From JBLHGU01 sp047615875 (GTDB lineage: Bacteria; Pseudomonadota; Gammaproteobacteria; Arenicellales; CAJQKF01): DNA of 18,535 nt. Location: assembly GCA_047615875.1 (NCBI GenBank), contig JBLHGU010000101.1, positions 1-18,535 on the forward strand, given 5' to 3'. The translations under genes and the position numbers were made by a program. Under the pieces are notes generated by a model. The model was not told the DNA's origin, made no database searches, and saw only the letters and a program-made list of their open reading frames with translations. This document shows, in pieces, positions 16,424 to 18,535 of this stretch; the stretch's first letter is position 1, and each line of letters opens with the position of its first letter.

Positions 16424-17284
16424 ATGAAGCTTATTGTAACCAAAAGTGATTGGGGCATGGAATCAATGGGCGATCTTCCTGCTCGTATGCAAGCAATCGC
16501 TGATGCAGGATTTGATGGTCTGGAATGTTTTTTTGTTGATATTCCAGCTGATCGTTTTACTCATCTCTGCGCCCACCATTCTCTGAGTTTCAACGCGGGT
16601 ATGGTTGCCCCTACGGTTGAAGCATTTCGTGCAGAACTTGCGCGGGTGTTGCCCTATAAACCCTTGTTGATAAACTGCCATGCGGGACGCGACTATTACG
16701 ATTTCCCGACAGGCGTGAAGTTTTTTAAAGAGTGTATGCAAATTGCCAGTAGTGAGACCGATATACAGGTGGTCTTTGAAACTCACCGACGTTGCACCTT
16801 ATATAGCCCCTGGGGCACCCGTCGTTACCTTGAAGAGATTCCAGATTTAAGAATCTGTTCAGACTTCAGCCATTTCACCGTTGTTTCAGAAGGCAATATG
16901 CAAACCAGTGCCTCGGCAGTTCCAGACGAGAACGGCATGATGTCCATTGTCGATGATCCGGAAAAACACGCCATGATGGATATCGCCATCAGCCGAGCTG
17001 ATCATATTCACGCTCGGGTAGGCGATTTGCATCGACCACAGGTCGCGGATGCTAGAATTGGCGAAGGTTATAAATGGACTGAGTTATTCGAATCCTGGTG
17101 GGATCGAATTATAGAATTACGTCTGCAGGAAGATCGTGAATTTATAACTGTCTGCCCTGAATGGGGACCCCCTCCTTATGCTCCAGTCGACCCGGCAACA
17201 GGATTACCCCATGCCGATCCCTGGGACTTAAGTATTTGGAGCATGCAACGTTTTCGCGAACGCTGGCAAGACCGGCTGACGTAA
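16424..17284 (+). CDS. Sugar phosphate isomerase/epimerase-like TIM-barrel protein (xylose isomerase-like)
   Basis: The product is 286 residues. It follows the AP endonuclease 2/xylose isomerase-like TIM-barrel plan: IADAGFDGLECFF in the first barrel strands, LLINCHAGRD, then the expected metal ligands Glu119 (VFETHR), Asp147 (ICSDFSH), His196 (HIHARVGD) and Glu246 (CPEWGPPPY). An intact metal site suggests an active isomerase, epimerase or related enzyme; the substrate cannot be told. It is close to the normal length for the family. I chose ATG 16424 because AGGGA lies five to six bases before it; a TTG just before it at 16421 is less likely. It diverges from the dehydrogenase gene across 130 bases and converges on the LysR gene 82 bases away, so the dehydrogenase and this protein may share a control region. 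A tiny GTTGC/GCAAC hairpin (17317-17329) follows without a T run. Confidence 0.85.
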   Translation: MKLIVTKSDWGMESMGDLPARMQAIADAGFDGLECFFVDIPADRFTHLCAHHSLSFNAGMVAPTVEAFRAELARVLPYKPLLINCHAGRDYYDFPTGVKFFKECMQIASSETDIQVVFETHRRCTLYSPWGTRRYLEEIPDLRICSDFSHFTVVSEGNMQTSASAVPDENGMMSIVDDPEKHAMMDIAISRADHIHARVGDLHRPQVADARIGEGYKWTELFESWWDRIIELRLQEDREFITVCPEWGPPPYAPVDPATGLPHADPWDLSIWSMQRFRERWQDRLT

Positions 17285-17366
17285 TCAGCACCTATATCCC
17301 GATAACATACAGAACAGTTGCAGAGCAACGGCCAAGGAATATATAACGCCAAATGGTGTCAGAGCA

Positions 17367-18305
17367 TTAAGTGCCAGATTGATCTAGCGCTTCGGATATT
17401 CTACTAAGGTAGTTATCACGGCATTCAAAAAGCATTTTCTCAAATGAGGCAATGATTGATGATGATGGTCTATGTAGTGGTCTCCATAACTTTGATTCGA
17501 ACGCCTCAGCGCCTTCAAACTTGCGCATAACTACATTGTGGCTATTCGAAAAATTTAAAGCAGTGAAAGGATTAATGATAGCCATGCCCAATCCTCTTGC
17601 AACCATTGAGCCGACTGATTCGGAAATAGGTGTTTCAATTAAAATGTTGGGTTTAACTTTATTCCTGGCAAATAGTTTATCTAGTCTTTTTCTAATCGGA
17701 TCTAATGGTGAAAACGATATCATTGCCTGACCGTTTAAATCTTGAATTGATATGATTCTCTTTTCTGCCAGTGGATGCGACTTTGGCAATAAACAGACCT
17801 GGTCTGGGTTGGCGAAGATTTCCGAGGTCACGCCTGGGGGATCACCTGGATATTCTGCTAGCGCAATATCAAATCTTTGTGCTGTTATCAGTTCAGCAAT
17901 AATCGGTGACAACTGAGATTCAACGGTAATATTGACCCCTGGGTGTTTTGAAGTAAAAGATTCAACCACATCCGAGATGAAACCGTAAGACAGAACTGGC
18001 ATGCAAACAATTCCAACATGTCCTTTCTGCTTAAGGCGAAGTGCCCTCGCAGTCTGTTCTATTCGCTCTAGTCCAATGTAAGATTTATCAACTTCCTCGT
18101 AAAGAATCTGCCCTTCTCTCGTGAGTTGGAGTCGGCCTTTGTTTCTGTCAAAAAGGCTGATTTGAACTACTGATTCCAAACGATGAATAGATCGGCTTAT
18201 AGACGATTGACTGGTATTTAGTACGTCTGCAGCGGCGGTTGTTGTACCGACGGTTACTACCGCTTGAAATGCTTCTATTAATCTGTCATTTATTCGTGCA
18301 GCCAT
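17367..18305 (-). CDS. LysR-family transcriptional regulator
   Basis: The product is 312 residues, the usual LysR length. The winged helix-turn-helix is at about 8-67 (LIEAFQAVVTVGTTTAAADV, LNTSQSSISRSIHRLE, LFDRNKGRLQLTREG). The periplasmic-binding-protein-like effector domain runs from about 92 to 290 (GHVGIVCMPVLSYGFI, FDIALAEYPGDPP, GSMVARGLGMAIINPFTALN). This pattern resembles the opine/amino-acid-responsive branch (NocR/OccR-like), but I cannot fix the effector. I chose ATG 18305: GGGAG is six bases upstream. GTG at 18308 is an alternative. The gene diverges from a threonine-aldolase-like gene that starts at 18485, the usual target geometry for LysR proteins, with a structured 179-base intergenic region between them. 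Confidence 0.93.
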   Translation of the reverse strand: MAARINDRLIEAFQAVVTVGTTTAAADVLNTSQSSISRSIHRLESVVQISLFDRNKGRLQLTREGQILYEEVDKSYIGLERIEQTARALRLKQKGHVGIVCMPVLSYGFISDVVESFTSKHPGVNITVESQLSPIIAELITAQRFDIALAEYPGDPPGVTSEIFANPDQVCLLPKSHPLAEKRIISIQDLNGQAMISFSPLDPIRKRLDKLFARNKVKPNILIETPISESVGSMVARGLGMAIINPFTALNFSNSHNVVMRKFEGAEAFESKLWRPLHRPSSSIIASFEKMLFECRDNYLSRISEALDQSGT

Positions 18306-18387
18306 CACATTCTCCCTGGAAGGGTGCCAATCAACCCAAACCGTTGCACATCTCGGAGCAATCTGAGTGAACTGTTGAGCATGGCAA

Positions 18388-18441
18388 CTATATCAGAATT
18401 GCATAATCAATCATCATAATTGCATTTTATTGATATAGAGT
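18388..18441. promoter_or_regulatory. Candidate LysR operator: nested inverted and direct repeats in a divergent intergenic region
   Basis: An exact 8-base inverted repeat, CTATATCA (18388-18395) and TGATATAG (18431-18438), encloses two exact copies of AATTGCAT (18397-18404 and 18418-18425) that start 21 bases apart, two helical turns. The whole array is AT-rich and centred near 18413. It lies 83 bases upstream of the LysR ATG and 44 bases upstream of the aldolase-like ATG. The right arm is part of TTGATATAGAGT (18430-18441), which recurs in the MocR-type promoter. A TTGTCA-17-GATTCT pair (18441-18446, 18464-18469) could be the rightward promoter but would start transcription very close to the ATG. 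Confidence 0.5.
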
Positions 18442-18484
18442 TGTCACATAACATATGTCCATCGATTCTGTGACGGACACCAAA

Positions 18485-18535
18485 ATGCACGACTTTTATT
18501 CTGATACCAAGACCAAACCAACGCTTGATATGCGC
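18485..18535 (+). CDS. Threonine aldolase-like PLP enzyme, first 17 residues (runs off window)
   Basis: ATG 18485 opens a frame to the window end that reads MHDFYSDTKTKPTLDMR. This matches the N-terminus of low-specificity threonine aldolases and related beta-eliminating lyases (pattern F-x-SDT-x-T-x-PT-x-x-MR). A GGA about eight bases upstream supports the start. As family knowledge, these PLP enzymes cleave beta-hydroxy amino acids to glycine and an aldehyde. The active-site lysine and most of the protein lie outside the window. It diverges from the LysR gene, which probably controls it. The call rests on a very short segment. Confidence 0.65.
   Translation, partial: MHDFYSDTKTKPTLDMR

Noticed and set aside
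16294..16458. N-terminal extension of the dehydrogenase frame (55 extra residues)
   Set aside because: It overlaps the divergent isomerase start, has no family similarity, and ATG 16293 has a better ribosome site.

Overview
The window looks like chromosome from a Gram-negative proteobacterium, most likely a gammaproteobacterium. The reasons are a periplasmic alpha-2-macroglobulin/PBP1C pair, a lipobox lipoprotein, MocR and LysR regulators, and base composition that looks near half G+C (judged by eye, not computed). No tRNA, rRNA, CRISPR array, insertion sequence or phage gene was seen. Every gap between genes is under 200 bases.

Left part (1-10244), envelope and secreted proteins. The 3' end of a DUF1552 gene runs rightward from the window edge. 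Converging on it is a leftward block. In transcription order the block holds a cysteine-rich lipoprotein (start near 10047), a very large alpha-2-macroglobulin with an N-terminal PAN/apple-type segment and an intact CTEQ thioester motif, penicillin-binding protein 1C (pbpC), and two overlapping secreted DUF1566 (Lcl C-terminal) proteins. The lipoprotein, macroglobulin and pbpC are tightly packed (24 and 2 bases apart) and look like one envelope-defence/repair operon. The DUF1566 pair lies 111 bases further on and may have its own promoter.

Middle part (10245-12136). A GDP-mannose 3,5-epimerase-like gene is cut by one in-frame amber (TAG) codon after 73 codons, although the rest of the reading frame and its catalytic residues are intact. 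Upstream of it on the same strand is a six-helix membrane protein resembling DUF6159.

Right part (12253-18535), a small metabolic and regulatory neighbourhood. A MocR/PdxR-type regulator diverges from a uroporphyrinogen-decarboxylase-superfamily enzyme. This enzyme converges on a zinc-lacking medium-chain dehydrogenase, which diverges from a xylose-isomerase-like TIM-barrel protein. That protein converges on a LysR regulator, which diverges from the start of a threonine-aldolase-like gene at the right edge. The MocR promoter and the LysR/aldolase intergenic region share an exact 12-base element, a possible sign of common regulation. The substrate of this set cannot be read from the sequence. 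The most unusual items are the amber-interrupted epimerase, the lipoprotein-macroglobulin-PBP1C operon, and the uncharacterised enzyme set on the right.
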